Assembly: GCF_019457615.1 (NCBI RefSeq)
Contig: NZ_CP080414.1
Coordinates: 3,098,501-3,162,500, forward strand
Length of the DNA stretch: 64,000 nucleotides
Origin: Shewanella zhangzhouensis
GTDB taxonomy: Bacteria > Pseudomonadota > Gammaproteobacteria > Enterobacterales > Shewanellaceae
Direction: 5' to 3'
Shown: in pieces, positions 45,876 to 54,506 of the stretch
How positions within the stretch are numbered: the first letter of the stretch is position 1
How the letters are laid out: the number at the start of each line of letters is the position of its first letter
The notes under the pieces: model-generated
Database searches by the model: none
Seen by the model: only the letters and a program-made list of their open reading frames with translations
What the model was told of the DNA's origin: nothing
Program-made: the position numbers and the translations under genes

Positions 45876-48098
45876 TCAGTTTTGGCGCTCATTGTCATCG
45901 GCCGATGCCATGGCTTCGCCGCGAACAGGCTGGCCGGTGCGCCCCCCTTGAGGCTGACTGCGCCCGGTACGAATCGCTTCCAGCCGGGCTCTGAACTCGC
46001 GGCTTTGCCACAGGCTCTCCAGTGACTGACTCATGCGCGCACGCCAATTGGGGTACTCAAAACTGGTGCCGGGAATATTGATGGGCTGTGACTCAAGGGC
46101 CAGATCCCAAAGGCTGACGGAAAACAATCTGGCACGACTGCCGGGCAGCCACTTGAGTAAGGCATCGAAAACGGCCGTCCCCTGACGAATGCTGTCGGCG
46201 GCGTTCGTTATTGATGTATTGCCTGCTTGCGCTGACACAGGCAGCAGTGCATCACAGGGCTGCCAGGTGAGGGCCTCCTGGCGCAGCCATCCGGCCTCCA
46301 CCAGCTTATGCAGCAAACCGTGGCACTGTGCGACTCTGCTCGCCCGCGCCTCTTCCAGTGAGGGTAAAAACCCAAGCTGATTCAGTAAGCCGAGATCAAT
46401 GCCGCGCCACCAGGACATGAAAGGCGGCACATCCTGATTGCCAAGCTGCAACATGGCGCCGGCTCTGTGCTCCCGGGGCGCGGAAAATCCGCCGCCATCC
46501 CGGCAGAAGTAAAATACGTCGTTGCCGAGAATGCCCCGCTCCCGCAGCAAGCCCTTGAGCAGCGGCGGCACTGTGCCGAGGTCCTCCCCAATCAGGAGAC
46601 AGCGGTTTTTGTGGCTCTCCAGGCACAAGACCGCCAGCATCAGCTCCTGGGGGTAGTAAAGGTAACAGCCGTTGTCATCGCCTTTTGGCCAGCACCACAA
46701 CCGGGTCAGGGCCATTACATGGTCGATTCTGAGGGCGCCACAGCTTTGCATGTTGCTTCGATAAAGGGATTTGAGATGACTGAGCCCGGAGTCCTTCAGG
46801 GCAACAGGGTCCATCGGTGGCATACCCCAGTTTTGCCCCTGGCGGGCGAAGGGATCTGGCGGCGCGCCGATATCGGCATTAAGGCAAAATACGCCACTGC
46901 GGCTCACTTCACTGCCGATGGCAAGAGCCCCCACCGCCAAATCCCGCACCAAACCCAGGGACATGCCCACCTGACGGCAGCGAAGCTGACACAGCGACAA
47001 CTGCTCATCGGCGACAAACTGCAGCCAGGCATGGAATTCGGCGCATTGCAGCGAATCTGCCAGCACTGGCTCCCGGTGCCATTCTCGCTCAAGACTCGAT
47101 GCCCTTTGGCTTAAATCGAGGCAAAAATCCATCAGCGCCGTCCCGCCCTCGGCCACAAAGCGCTCGAAACGCACACGCCGCCCGCTGAGTTCATCCAGCT
47201 TCCCAAAGGCTGCGAACAACTTTGCCAGTGCCCGATACTTCAGCAGTGCCAGTTTGGGGTAATCAATCTGGCTTGCCTGATTGAGAATAAGGCGTTCACG
47301 GCGCCAGTCGCCGCCATTGAATTCCTGCGCCAATTGGCTGTATTCGGTCACCAAATCGATGGCGATATAGAGTGGATTGAGGAAGCGTCTGTCCCAGGGG
47401 CTGTAAGGACTTGCGAGTCCGGGGTTGGCAATGTCAGGGGCATGCAGAGGCGTCAGGGTGATGAAATCGCAGCCAGCCTCTGCGGCAAGCTCTATCAGGG
47501 TCTGCAAATCCGCCAGGTCGCCCATGCCCCACTGCCGTTGGCTTCTCAGGGTAAAGAGGCTGATACCCAGGCCCCACGGGCGCTTGCCAAGGCTCGGTGG
47601 GCCTGCGTAGGCCTGCTCTGGGATAATCAGTAAGGCCCCCTTGCCCAGCCCAAGGACAGGATGGGCCAGCTGCAGCTGATACTCCCCCATGGCCAGATTC
47701 GGCAGCGGATAGCGACAACGAATGTATCTGCCATCGGCCCTTTGATAATCACCAATCGTCTCGGCATCCTTTGACAAAAGCGTCAGCTCTCGGCGTTCAC
47801 CCTGCTCTGAAACCAGGGTTAACACCATGTCTTGTTTGAGATTTTCAGGCAGCTGACATTCAACTGACGGACGGGTTTCAAAACACCATTGCAGCGGCAG
47901 CAGCAGCTCAGTCCAGGGGATGCTGTCGAGGGTTTCCACTCTTAAGGCGATGTCGACCCCATCGGGGGCCCGTTCGATGCCCATCAGGGCTTTGAGCATC
48001 GCCAGCCGCGCAGATTCGGGTATGGCTTGCTCCCGGCCATCGCAGTCGATGAACCTGTCTCCCACACCTTGCAGATAAAAGAGCTTTTCCAATCCCAT
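45876..48098 (-). CDS. malQ: 4-alpha-glucanotransferase (amylomaltase)
   Basis: MalQ moves glucan segments between maltodextrins, recycling short oligosaccharides left by GlgP and GlgX (740 aa, GH77; 694 in E. coli). GH77 motifs include SLFTLRSQRQWGMGDLADL, RIDHVMALTRLWCWP (catalytic Asp) and LIGEDLGTVPPL (catalytic Glu). The ATG at 48098 has GGACGGAG 8 bases upstream; the GTG three codons earlier sits too close to that site. It is the first gene of the malQ-glgB-glgX-glgP-glgC-glgA operon, and its promoter should lie in the region shared with the alcohol dehydrogenase. Confidence 0.95.
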   Translation of the reverse strand: MGLEKLFYLQGVGDRFIDCDGREQAIPESARLAMLKALMGIERAPDGVDIALRVETLDSIPWTELLLPLQWCFETRPSVECQLPENLKQDMVLTLVSEQGERRELTLLSKDAETIGDYQRADGRYIRCRYPLPNLAMGEYQLQLAHPVLGLGKGALLIIPEQAYAGPPSLGKRPWGLGISLFTLRSQRQWGMGDLADLQTLIELAAEAGCDFITLTPLHAPDIANPGLASPYSPWDRRFLNPLYIAIDLVTEYSQLAQEFNGGDWRRERLILNQASQIDYPKLALLKYRALAKLFAAFGKLDELSGRRVRFERFVAEGGTALMDFCLDLSQRASSLEREWHREPVLADSLQCAEFHAWLQFVADEQLSLCQLRCRQVGMSLGLVRDLAVGALAIGSEVSRSGVFCLNADIGAPPDPFARQGQNWGMPPMDPVALKDSGLSHLKSLYRSNMQSCGALRIDHVMALTRLWCWPKGDDNGCYLYYPQELMLAVLCLESHKNRCLLIGEDLGTVPPLLKGLLRERGILGNDVFYFCRDGGGFSAPREHRAGAMLQLGNQDVPPFMSWWRGIDLGLLNQLGFLPSLEEARASRVAQCHGLLHKLVEAGWLRQEALTWQPCDALLPVSAQAGNTSITNAADSIRQGTAVFDALLKWLPGSRARLFSVSLWDLALESQPINIPGTSFEYPNWRARMSQSLESLWQSREFRARLEAIRTGRSQPQGGRTGQPVRGEAMASADDNERQN

Positions 48099-48479
48099 CT
48101 GCCACACTCCGTCCAGACCATAGAGGTCACTGAGCAGACAGCATGCCAGTCGATTGCTTCACTTTGGTTTCAGCAAAATGAACTTAAAAATGATTCACTT
48201 GGCACAGATTTGAAACACAGTGCGATAGATTGCAGCCCATTGATGTGCAACAAAAAGCACCAACAAGGTGCAGCTTGCACAAAAGTTGTTCAGTCAGCCT
48301 GCAGGTAAAAGCGACCCGGCAACGACATTTTCGCAGCAGACTGTTATCTGGTTACAACTTTTGAACTCATTTACCACTATTGGGGCGCGAAGGTGGGCTG
48401 AGATCACACTTCGGCCCCATTCTGACTGATATCGTTAATGGCAGAAGAAATTCAATTTCAGCTCAACGAGGTAGATATT
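48099..48479. other. Divergent promoter region between malQ operon and alcohol dehydrogenase
   Basis: This stretch of about 380 bases has no supported gene. It is AT-rich in the malQ-proximal half. It contains a small GCACC-AACAA-GGTGC hairpin (48257-48271) and a large leader stem-loop near the dehydrogenase (48382-48418). I could not assign a firm promoter or a named operator. Confidence 0.55.
48382..48418 (+). promoter_or_regulatory. Leader stem-loop upstream of the alcohol dehydrogenase
   Basis: GGGGC (48382) pairs with GCCCC (48414-48418), and inside it GAAG pairs with CTTC and TG with CA, leaving GGGCTGAGAT in the loop. It lies about 60 bases before the start codon and could fold in the mRNA leader. 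Function is unknown. Confidence 0.4.
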
Positions 48480-49628
48480 ATGGCTGCGAAATTTTTTATC
48501 CCGTCTGTAAACGTGCTCGGCCAGGGCGCCGTAGACGAGGCAATCGGGGACATAGTCACCCTGGGTTTTAAAAAGGCCCTGATAGTTACAGATAAGCCTT
48601 TGGTACAAATAGGTATTGCCGGGGAACTGGTGGAAAAGCTGGGTGAGCGGGGCATCACCGCCGTCGTGTTTGATGGTGTGCAACCCAACCCCACCACAGC
48701 CAATGTGGAGGCAGGCCTTGCACTGCTCAACGCCCATGGCTGTGACTTTGTGATTTCCCTCGGCGGCGGCTCCCCACACGACTGCGCCAAGGGTATCGCC
48801 CTGGTCGCCACCAATGGCGGTAGCATCAAAGACTACGAGGGGGTCGACAAATCGGCCAAGCCACAGTTGCCCCTGGTTGCCATCAATACCACTGCGGGCA
48901 CCGCCAGCGAAATGACCCGCTTTTGCATCATCACCGACGAAGCCCGCCATATCAAAATGGCCATTGTCGACAAGCACACCACCCCCATTCTGTCGGTGAA
49001 CGATCCTGAGCTGATGGTGAAAAAACCAGCGGCCTTGACCGCTGCCACCGGGATGGATGCCCTGACCCACGCCGTTGAGGCCTATGTATCTGTTGCCGCC
49101 AATCCCATCACAGATGCCTGCGCCATCAAGGCCATTGAGCTTATTCAGCAATACCTTGAGCGGGCGGTAAAACAGGGACAGGACATTCAGGCCCGTGAGC
49201 AGATGGCCTATGCACAGTTCCTCGCCGGTATGGCCTTTAACAACGCCAGCCTGGGTTATGTGCATGCCATGGCTCACCAGCTCGGTGGTTTCTACGACCT
49301 GCCCCACGGTGTCTGTAATGCCCTGCTGCTGCCCTACGTGCAGGAATACAACGCGGCAGTGGCGGCGGCCCGTTTGAAAGACGTCGCCAAAGCCATGGGT
49401 GTTGCCATAGACGCGCTTGATGACCAGGAAGGGGCCAAGGCTGCCATCGACGCCATCAAGGCGCTGTCCAAGGCGGTAAATATCCCGGAAAACCTGACTG
49501 TGTTGGGGGTGAAAGAAGCAGATATTCCCCTGCTGGCCGACAACGCCCTGAAAGATGCCTGCGGTTTTACCAACCCCAAACAGGCCACCCATGAGGAAAT
49601 CTGTCAGATTTTCCGTAACGCACTGTAA
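48480..49628 (+). CDS. Iron-dependent alcohol dehydrogenase (group III, YiaY/FucO-like)
   Basis: This enzyme interconverts an alcohol and its aldehyde with NAD (382 aa, the usual length). The cofactor motif is SLGGGSPHDCAKGIALV. The iron ligands are the Asp/His of MDALTHAVEAYVS and the two His in YVHAMAHQLGGFYDLPHGVCNALLLP. GAGG lies 8 bases before the ATG at 48480; an upstream ATG at 48438 adds 14 unconserved residues. It is close to YiaY and Zymomonas AdhB, so ethanol or a similar short alcohol is possible. It is a single gene closed by a strong terminator. Confidence 0.94.
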   Translation: MAAKFFIPSVNVLGQGAVDEAIGDIVTLGFKKALIVTDKPLVQIGIAGELVEKLGERGITAVVFDGVQPNPTTANVEAGLALLNAHGCDFVISLGGGSPHDCAKGIALVATNGGSIKDYEGVDKSAKPQLPLVAINTTAGTASEMTRFCIITDEARHIKMAIVDKHTTPILSVNDPELMVKKPAALTAATGMDALTHAVEAYVSVAANPITDACAIKAIELIQQYLERAVKQGQDIQAREQMAYAQFLAGMAFNNASLGYVHAMAHQLGGFYDLPHGVCNALLLPYVQEYNAAVAAARLKDVAKAMGVAIDALDDQEGAKAAIDAIKALSKAVNIPENLTVLGVKEADIPLLADNALKDACGFTNPKQATHEEICQIFRNAL

Positions 49629-49653
49629 TCTTCCCTGACGCGAGTCAACACCA

Positions 49654-49690
49654 GGCCCCCGGTTCGTCCCCGGGGGCTATTTTGTTGCTG
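49654..49690 (+). terminator. Rho-independent terminator after the alcohol dehydrogenase
   Basis: The GC-rich arms GCCCCCGG and CCGGGGGC are followed by TATTTTGTTG. Confidence 0.85.
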
Positions 49691-49897
49691 TTTCAGAATT
49701 CACGCCCTGGCAGCGCGCTCTGGCATAGCCTTGCTCAATGACGGTTCCTGCCTTTTGCCAAGCCGTTGAAGCCATCATCCGGGCATTGACGGGCCCTTTA
49801 GCGCATGCATACACCTAAGCTTGGGATCTTGCTCGCAAAGCCAGATAAATCCTCTTATCGAAGACCCGTAGAGTACAATTTTTTAACAGTTTTCAGG

Positions 49898-49996
49898 TTA
49901 CAGCCTGATACAAATGTCTTACAATTCGCTTGTTCGCTTATTCCCTGCAAAGAACAGGCAAACACAGGCCCGGCACTATGTCGGGCCATTTTTTTC
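49898..49996 (+). ncRNA. Candidate small transcript or attenuator with own promoter and terminator
   Basis: A sigma-70-like pair, TTACAG (49898-49903) and TACAAT (49920-49925) spaced by 16 bases, is followed at 49967-49987 by the hairpin GGCCCG/CGGGCC and then by a seven-T stretch. A transcript of about 60-65 bases is predicted. No gene lies directly upstream that would need this terminator, because the dehydrogenase already has its own. It may be a small RNA, or a leader that attenuates the 120-aa gene. Confidence 0.4.
49967..49996 (+). terminator. Orphan rho-independent terminator
   Basis: GGCCCG-GCACTATGT-CGGGCC is followed by ATTTTTTTCG. It is well formed but not placed after a recognised gene. 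Confidence 0.8.
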
Positions 49997-50174
49997 GCCT
50001 TGTTTTTGCATGCTGGTCGGCGATAAAAGCAGCAAGCGGCCACAAACTGAGATCCCGCACCCTTTCTTCGCTGCTAATGCCGTGCTACAAAAAAGGAAAG
50101 TTACATTGTCGCTGCAGCTTCAAATGCACCGACAGAAGTAACCCTTCTCCCAGCGCAAATAAGGCAGGAAAGCT

Positions 50175-50537
50175 ATGACAGCCATTACTCACGTATACAA
50201 CTACACGGTCCGCTGCCCCCACTATCAGGATCCCCAGCATGAAGTGAGCTGGAAGAATCATATCGAGCTGAACCACTCCAGCGAAATCGCCTTGAAACGT
50301 ATCACCAAATGGCACAGTGAGTCCGGCGAACTGGCATTTGAAGACCAGGGTTTCGTGGTGCGTAAAGCCAGTGACGAAATGGCGTATTTTTCAGTACAAA
50401 GCTCCAGACTGAAAAACGATGGCCATGCGCTGGTAACCTTTAAGCTGTTTTTGGATGAATGCTGCGATGAGGCCGATCCGAAAGACATAGTCGAGCATTT
50501 GATAGGCGACTATCAGCAACGTCTGGACAAACTCTGA
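50175..50537 (+). CDS. Conserved-looking hypothetical protein, 120 aa
   Basis: AGGAAAG precedes the ATG, and codon use is like the neighbouring genes, so it is probably real. The protein is soluble, mildly acidic and has no signal or membrane segment. It begins ITHVYNYTVRCPHYQDPQHE and ends with the helical LIGDYQQRLDKL. It has three Cys (one early, two adjacent in LDECCDEADP) and several His. I do not recognise a family. A strong GC hairpin follows the stop. Confidence 0.72.
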   Translation: MTAITHVYNYTVRCPHYQDPQHEVSWKNHIELNHSSEIALKRITKWHSESGELAFEDQGFVVRKASDEMAYFSVQSSRLKNDGHALVTFKLFLDECCDEADPKDIVEHLIGDYQQRLDKL

Positions 50538-50897
50538 CTTCGATGGGCGCCGAACCGCTATCGGCGCCCACCGCCTTCCTCCTCCCTCACGCAGTTAACT
50601 CCAGCCCATAACCACCCAATTCCCGCATCCGCTATCACGCCCCACCGCGACTTTGGCCCAGTAAGACAGACTTTTTTACCGACTCGGCGACTGAAAAATA
50701 CAGGTAAAAAGGTAATGGATTTGTTATCGACTTTTGTCATTGAAGTGTGTCAGGATTGGCTTCGGCCAGCTTTCTCCCCTGTGACTCACGGGATTAAACC
50801 GGCCAAGCACAAGCAAAAACCAAGCAAAAATAAAGCCCATAACGGGCATCCGGCTCCCCGCCGGAAATAAAAATTATAAAGTTCAGGATGTAAAAAT
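50538..50897. other. Intergenic region and leader upstream of nhaC
   Basis: These 360 bases have no supported gene. A strong hairpin (50544-50570) lies at the left end. In the last 65 bases two small hairpins, GCCC-ATAAC-GGGC (50835-50847) and CCGGC-TCCCC-GCCGG (50850-50864), lie close to the nhaC start and may sit in its mRNA leader. No known riboswitch pattern is evident. Confidence 0.5.
50544..50570. terminator. Strong hairpin after the 120-aa gene
   Basis: TGGGCGCCGA and TCGGCGCCCA pair over 10 bases around a 7-base loop, 7 bases past the stop codon. The following CCGCCTTCCT lacks a T run, so it may stabilise the mRNA end more than terminate by itself. Confidence 0.55.
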
Positions 50898-52382
50898 ATG
50901 GCCTCTCAGAAACAGCCCAGCCTGGTGGATGCACTCATCCCCGTGGCGGCCCTGGTCACTATGCTCGCCGCCGCCGTCTATTTGTTCTCCTCCGACAGCT
51001 CCTCAGGGGCCAACCAAATCGCACTCATACTCGCCGCCTGTATCGGCATGGTGGTGGGCATTAAAAACGGCTATTGCTGGAAAGATATCGAAGAGGGCAT
51101 GGTTCGCAGTATCGGTGTTGCCACACCGGCATTGCTTATCCTGTTCAGCGTCGGCTCACTCATCGGCGCCTGGATCCTCTCCGGCACCGTGCCCGCCATG
51201 ATTTACTACGGCATGCAGGTGCTGAGCCCGGATTATTTTTATGCCGCCAGCTGCCTGCTGTGCGCTCTGGTGGCCCTGTCCATCGGCAGTTCCTGGACGG
51301 TAGCAGGCACTCTGGGTATTGCCCTTATCGGTATTGCTCAGGCCGTGGGCCTCAGTGTTGAAATTACCGCCGGCGCCATCATCAGCGGCGCCTACTTCGG
51401 CGACAAGATGTCCCCCATGTCGGATACCACCAATCTGGCGCCCGCGGTGGCAGGTACAGATATTTTCAGCCATATCCGTCACATGACCTGGACCACGGTG
51501 CCCAGCATAGTCATTGCGCTGCTGATTTTTCTGGTTATCGGGTTATCGGCAGACAGCAGCGGCATAGACACCAATCTGGATGCCACCCTGACACTGCTGT
51601 CAGATGAATTTCATATTGGCCCGCACCTGCTGCTGCCGCTGGTGGTGGTGATTTACCTTGCTTACCGCAAGATGCCCGCCTTCCCCACGGTGATTCTTGG
51701 AACCCTGGCCGGGGTGCTCAGCGCCGCGCTGTTTCAGTTTGATGGTGTGGTGAAGCTTGCGGATGACCCAAACCTCGGCGCCGCCATGGCACTGGTTAAG
51801 GGCTTATGGATTGCCATGTTCAACGGCTACAGCGCCAGCACCGGCAATGAAATGCTTGATGGCCTCTTAAGTCGCGGGGGCATGTCGGGCATGGTCAACA
51901 CGGTTTGGCTAATCCTGTCGGCCATGGCCTTTGGCGGCGTGATGGAGGCAACCGGCCTGCTCAACCGTCTGCTGCAAAGCATGTTGTCCATGGTGAAAAC
52001 CTCCTCCAGTCTGGTCATCACCACCCTGGGCTGCGCCATAGGTGCCAACGTCATTACCGCCGATCAGTTTATTGCCATTATCCTGCCCGGTCGTATGCTG
52101 AAACTGGAATACACCCGCCACAAGCTGGCACCGGTTAACCTGTCGCGTGCACTGGAAGACTCAGCCACGGTCACCAGCCCTCTGGTTCCCTGGAACACCT
52201 GCGGCGCCTTTATGGCGAGCACCCTGGGTGTGGCCACCATCGCCTACCTGCCCTTTGCCTTCTTCAATCTTATCTGCCCCGTGGTCAGCGCAGGCTATGC
52301 CTACTTCCAGATAAAGCTGCTGCCCCTGGAAGAATCTGACCTGCTGGACAGCGCCGACGAGCCGAGAAGCGCCGAAGCCTGA
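50898..52382 (+). CDS. nhaC: Na+/H+ antiporter, NhaC family
   Basis: This 494-aa inner-membrane antiporter exchanges sodium for protons. It has about 11-12 hydrophobic segments and the family stretch GAYFGDKMSPMSDTTNLAPAVAG. The N-terminus SLVDALIPVAALVTMLAAAVYL and the C-terminal ALEDSATVTSPLVPWNTCGAF are also typical. AGGAT lies about 9 bases before the ATG. A relative with the same fold handles malate/lactate exchange in some bacteria, so the exact exchange partner is not certain. It is a single-gene unit. Confidence 0.9.
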   Translation: MASQKQPSLVDALIPVAALVTMLAAAVYLFSSDSSSGANQIALILAACIGMVVGIKNGYCWKDIEEGMVRSIGVATPALLILFSVGSLIGAWILSGTVPAMIYYGMQVLSPDYFYAASCLLCALVALSIGSSWTVAGTLGIALIGIAQAVGLSVEITAGAIISGAYFGDKMSPMSDTTNLAPAVAGTDIFSHIRHMTWTTVPSIVIALLIFLVIGLSADSSGIDTNLDATLTLLSDEFHIGPHLLLPLVVVIYLAYRKMPAFPTVILGTLAGVLSAALFQFDGVVKLADDPNLGAAMALVKGLWIAMFNGYSASTGNEMLDGLLSRGGMSGMVNTVWLILSAMAFGGVMEATGLLNRLLQSMLSMVKTSSSLVITTLGCAIGANVITADQFIAIILPGRMLKLEYTRHKLAPVNLSRALEDSATVTSPLVPWNTCGAFMASTLGVATIAYLPFAFFNLICPVVSAGYAYFQIKLLPLEESDLLDSADEPRSAEA

Positions 52383-52412
52383 TTATCGTAAGGCCTTTAA
52401 TCCGGCAGCATC

Positions 52413-52443
52413 AAAAAACGCCCTCTCAAGGGCGTTTTTATTT
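52413..52443. terminator. Bidirectional terminator between nhaC and the FAD oxidoreductase
   Basis: AAAAAACGCCCT-CTCA-AGGGCGTTTTTA pairs closely and serves both convergent genes. Confidence 0.92.
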
Positions 52444-52456
52444 GGTGGCTTGAAGA

Positions 52457-53785
52457 TCAGCTCAGAGAGTCCACAAGACGGCCGTAATGATAAAAGGCCC
52501 ACTGCCCCATACGCCTGAGTGGTGCCAGGGGGAAACCCGGCAAGGGTGTGCCATAAAGCGGCAATGACGGCGCAGCCTTACCACTTAACATGCCCGCAAG
52601 ACGCCAGGCCGCCTGGCTGCTGAAAGACACACCTGCGCCGCAATATCCCAGACTGTAGCCTTCGCCACTTCGGGTATAGACATGGGGCATATCATCGAGA
52701 GATGCCGCAAGCCAGCCGTGCCAGGTGTAGCTTAAACCCACACCTGTCAGAGCCGGAAATGCCTTATCCATGGCTTCTTTCAAACGTGCCGGGTACACAG
52801 GATTGTCAGCATCACGGCCCCACACGGCACCGCGACCGCCAAAGAGCAAGCGGTTTTCCGGCAACAAGCGGTAATAGTATTTGAGGATGCGGGTGTCCAT
52901 GGCCACCTGGCGGCTGTGTAGCCCAGCCTCTGCCAGCACAGCCGCAGACAGGGGCTCTGTCACTATCACATTGCTGAGAATGGGCAAAAAGCGCCCCTTG
53001 AGGATCTCGGTCAAACCGGGCTGGGTATAGGCATTGCCGGCAAACACCAGAGCATTGGCATCGATGCGCCCCGCTTGGGTTTCCAGACAGAAGCCTTTGG
53101 CGGTGCGCACACTGGTAAGCACGGTACTTTGCTCAAAGACTTGCACGCCAGCTTCGCGCGCCAGACGGGCATAGCCCAGCAACAGTTTCAGCGGATTCAG
53201 GCCAAATCCGTCGGCAAGACGCAGCGCCCCATAGGACTGATGATGATTGAGATAATCGCTTCTGAGCCTCGATGGACTGATAAACTCGGCGCCCTGCCCC
53301 ATATGGCGGGCAATAAAATCGGCACCGGCCTGCAGGGTTTGCATGGCCTTGGGACTGTGGGCAATCTTAAGATAGCCCTTTTCCTGGGGGTTGCAGTCAA
53401 TCTTGCCATCCTGGATAAGCCCTTCCACCCGGGCAACCGCCTCCGAGAACTCCTGATAAATCCCCTTTGCTGTGTCCAAATCCCACCGTTTGGCCATTTG
53501 ACCATAGCCCAAACGACCCGAACCCTTGAGCACAAAGCCACCATTACGAGCGCTGGCCCCAAATCCAATCCGGTTGGCTTCGAGTAAGGTCACCTGCCTG
53601 CCATACTCGGTGGCGAGATAATAGGCGGTGAGAAGTCCGGTAAAACCGCCGCCAATCACCACCACATCGGTTTTAAGATGTCCCTGTAGCCTCGGCGACT
53701 CCGGTAACAGCTCAGTGGTACCCGACCAAAAGGTGGACGGCAACGCTTGCTGCGCCGCATTGGCGCTGATTAATGGGTCGTACAA
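52457..53785 (-). CDS. FAD-dependent oxidoreductase (DAO family, PuuB-like)
   Basis: This 442-aa flavoenzyme probably oxidises an amine or amino acid. The FAD-binding fingerprint is DVVVIGGGFTGLLTAYYLA with the distal LLEANRIGFGASARNGG. The C-terminal half has GGRGAVWG and the SLGYCGAGVSFS flavin contact. The start is TTG at 53785, two codons from an AGGAG site; the GNAT stop abuts it, so the two are translationally coupled. It resembles gamma-glutamylputrescine oxidase, but the putrescine pathway genes are absent here, so the substrate is uncertain. Confidence 0.88.
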   Translation of the reverse strand: MYDPLISANAAQQALPSTFWSGTTELLPESPRLQGHLKTDVVVIGGGFTGLLTAYYLATEYGRQVTLLEANRIGFGASARNGGFVLKGSGRLGYGQMAKRWDLDTAKGIYQEFSEAVARVEGLIQDGKIDCNPQEKGYLKIAHSPKAMQTLQAGADFIARHMGQGAEFISPSRLRSDYLNHHQSYGALRLADGFGLNPLKLLLGYARLAREAGVQVFEQSTVLTSVRTAKGFCLETQAGRIDANALVFAGNAYTQPGLTEILKGRFLPILSNVIVTEPLSAAVLAEAGLHSRQVAMDTRILKYYYRLLPENRLLFGGRGAVWGRDADNPVYPARLKEAMDKAFPALTGVGLSYTWHGWLAASLDDMPHVYTRSGEGYSLGYCGAGVSFSSQAAWRLAGMLSGKAAPSLPLYGTPLPGFPLAPLRRMGQWAFYHYGRLVDSLS

Positions 53786-54370
53786 TTAAGACTCCTGAAA
53801 CACCAGTAACATCTCGCACGCCGTGCAGTGGCAATCATTGCCACAAAGGGTGCACAGGTAATCCGGATTATCGTGGGACTGATTCCAACGGTCGGGGTGG
53901 GCCTTGATGAGTTTGCCACCGGCCTTGGTGAAATAACGCACCGCCGCATTATGGGGGCTTTCCTGCCATAGATGAGCAATACCGCCAAGCGCCCCCTGGG
54001 CCTTCACGGCATCGACGGCATGTTGCAGCAAGATGCCGCCAAGCCCTCTCCCTCTGGCCTCAGGGGCCAGTGTATTGGATTTGAAATAGCACACCCTGTC
54101 AGGAGCGATTCCCCACAATGAGGGCGAACACCAGCGGTCGGGTTGCCACTGCCCCGCCGCCAGGGTGAGGCGAAAGCCGAGCAGGCCGTTTTGGTCAAGC
54201 GCCACAAAACTCGCGTTGATGCCAGCCTTGATACCTGCTTGCCAGAGGGATTGCAAATGGGGTAAATCGAGATAGCCGTCGCCGTGAACGGCTTCGCCAA
54301 GGGCCAATACGGCGTCAAAGTCCTCTGGCTGCATCTGACGGATAATCAATTGGGGATGGGGCTTGGTCAT
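53786..54370 (-). CDS. GNAT family N-acetyltransferase with Cys-rich C-terminus
   Basis: This is a 194-aa acetyltransferase. The acetyl-CoA site is NTLAPEARGRGLGGILLQHAVD (R-G-R-G-L-G), and the second half has a helix-strand pair (NAAVRYFTKAGGKLIKAHPDRW). The last 25 residues contain a compact cluster of five cysteines, LCTLCGNDCHCTAC, which could bind zinc and is not a usual GNAT ending. The ATG at 54370 has only a weak ribosome binding site. It precedes, without gap, the FAD oxidoreductase, suggesting both act on the same amine-type substrate. Confidence 0.87.
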   Translation of the reverse strand: MTKPHPQLIIRQMQPEDFDAVLALGEAVHGDGYLDLPHLQSLWQAGIKAGINASFVALDQNGLLGFRLTLAAGQWQPDRWCSPSLWGIAPDRVCYFKSNTLAPEARGRGLGGILLQHAVDAVKAQGALGGIAHLWQESPHNAAVRYFTKAGGKLIKAHPDRWNQSHDNPDYLCTLCGNDCHCTACEMLLVFQES

Positions 54371-54398
54371 GATTGGATATCGTTGCCTGAAGGCATCT

Positions 54399-54423
54399 TG
54401 TTATTGTTTTGTGAACAATAACA
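54399..54423. promoter_or_regulatory. 25-bp inverted repeat in a divergent promoter region
   Basis: The arms TGTTATTGTT and AACAATAACA are perfect over 10 bases with the spacer TTGTG. It sits between the GNAT start (54370) and the small lipoprotein start (54507), the typical place for an operator serving either gene. The regulator is unknown. Confidence 0.6.
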
Positions 54424-54506
54424 CAGGAGCTCCCCATTGGGCACCGGTGACTTTTCAAGGAAAGCCGCCTGCTGCTATAGTGGGCGCCTTAAACCAAGGA
54501 GCAACC

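Larger units (their letters stand above)
49691..50174. other. Gene-poor stretch with an orphan promoter-terminator unit
   Basis: No convincing coding sequence lies here; short frames from 49805 and 49914 have no ribosome binding site and atypical composition. The notable content is the promoter-like pair and terminator described at 49898-49996. After that, about 180 bases lead to the 120-aa gene. Confidence 0.55.
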
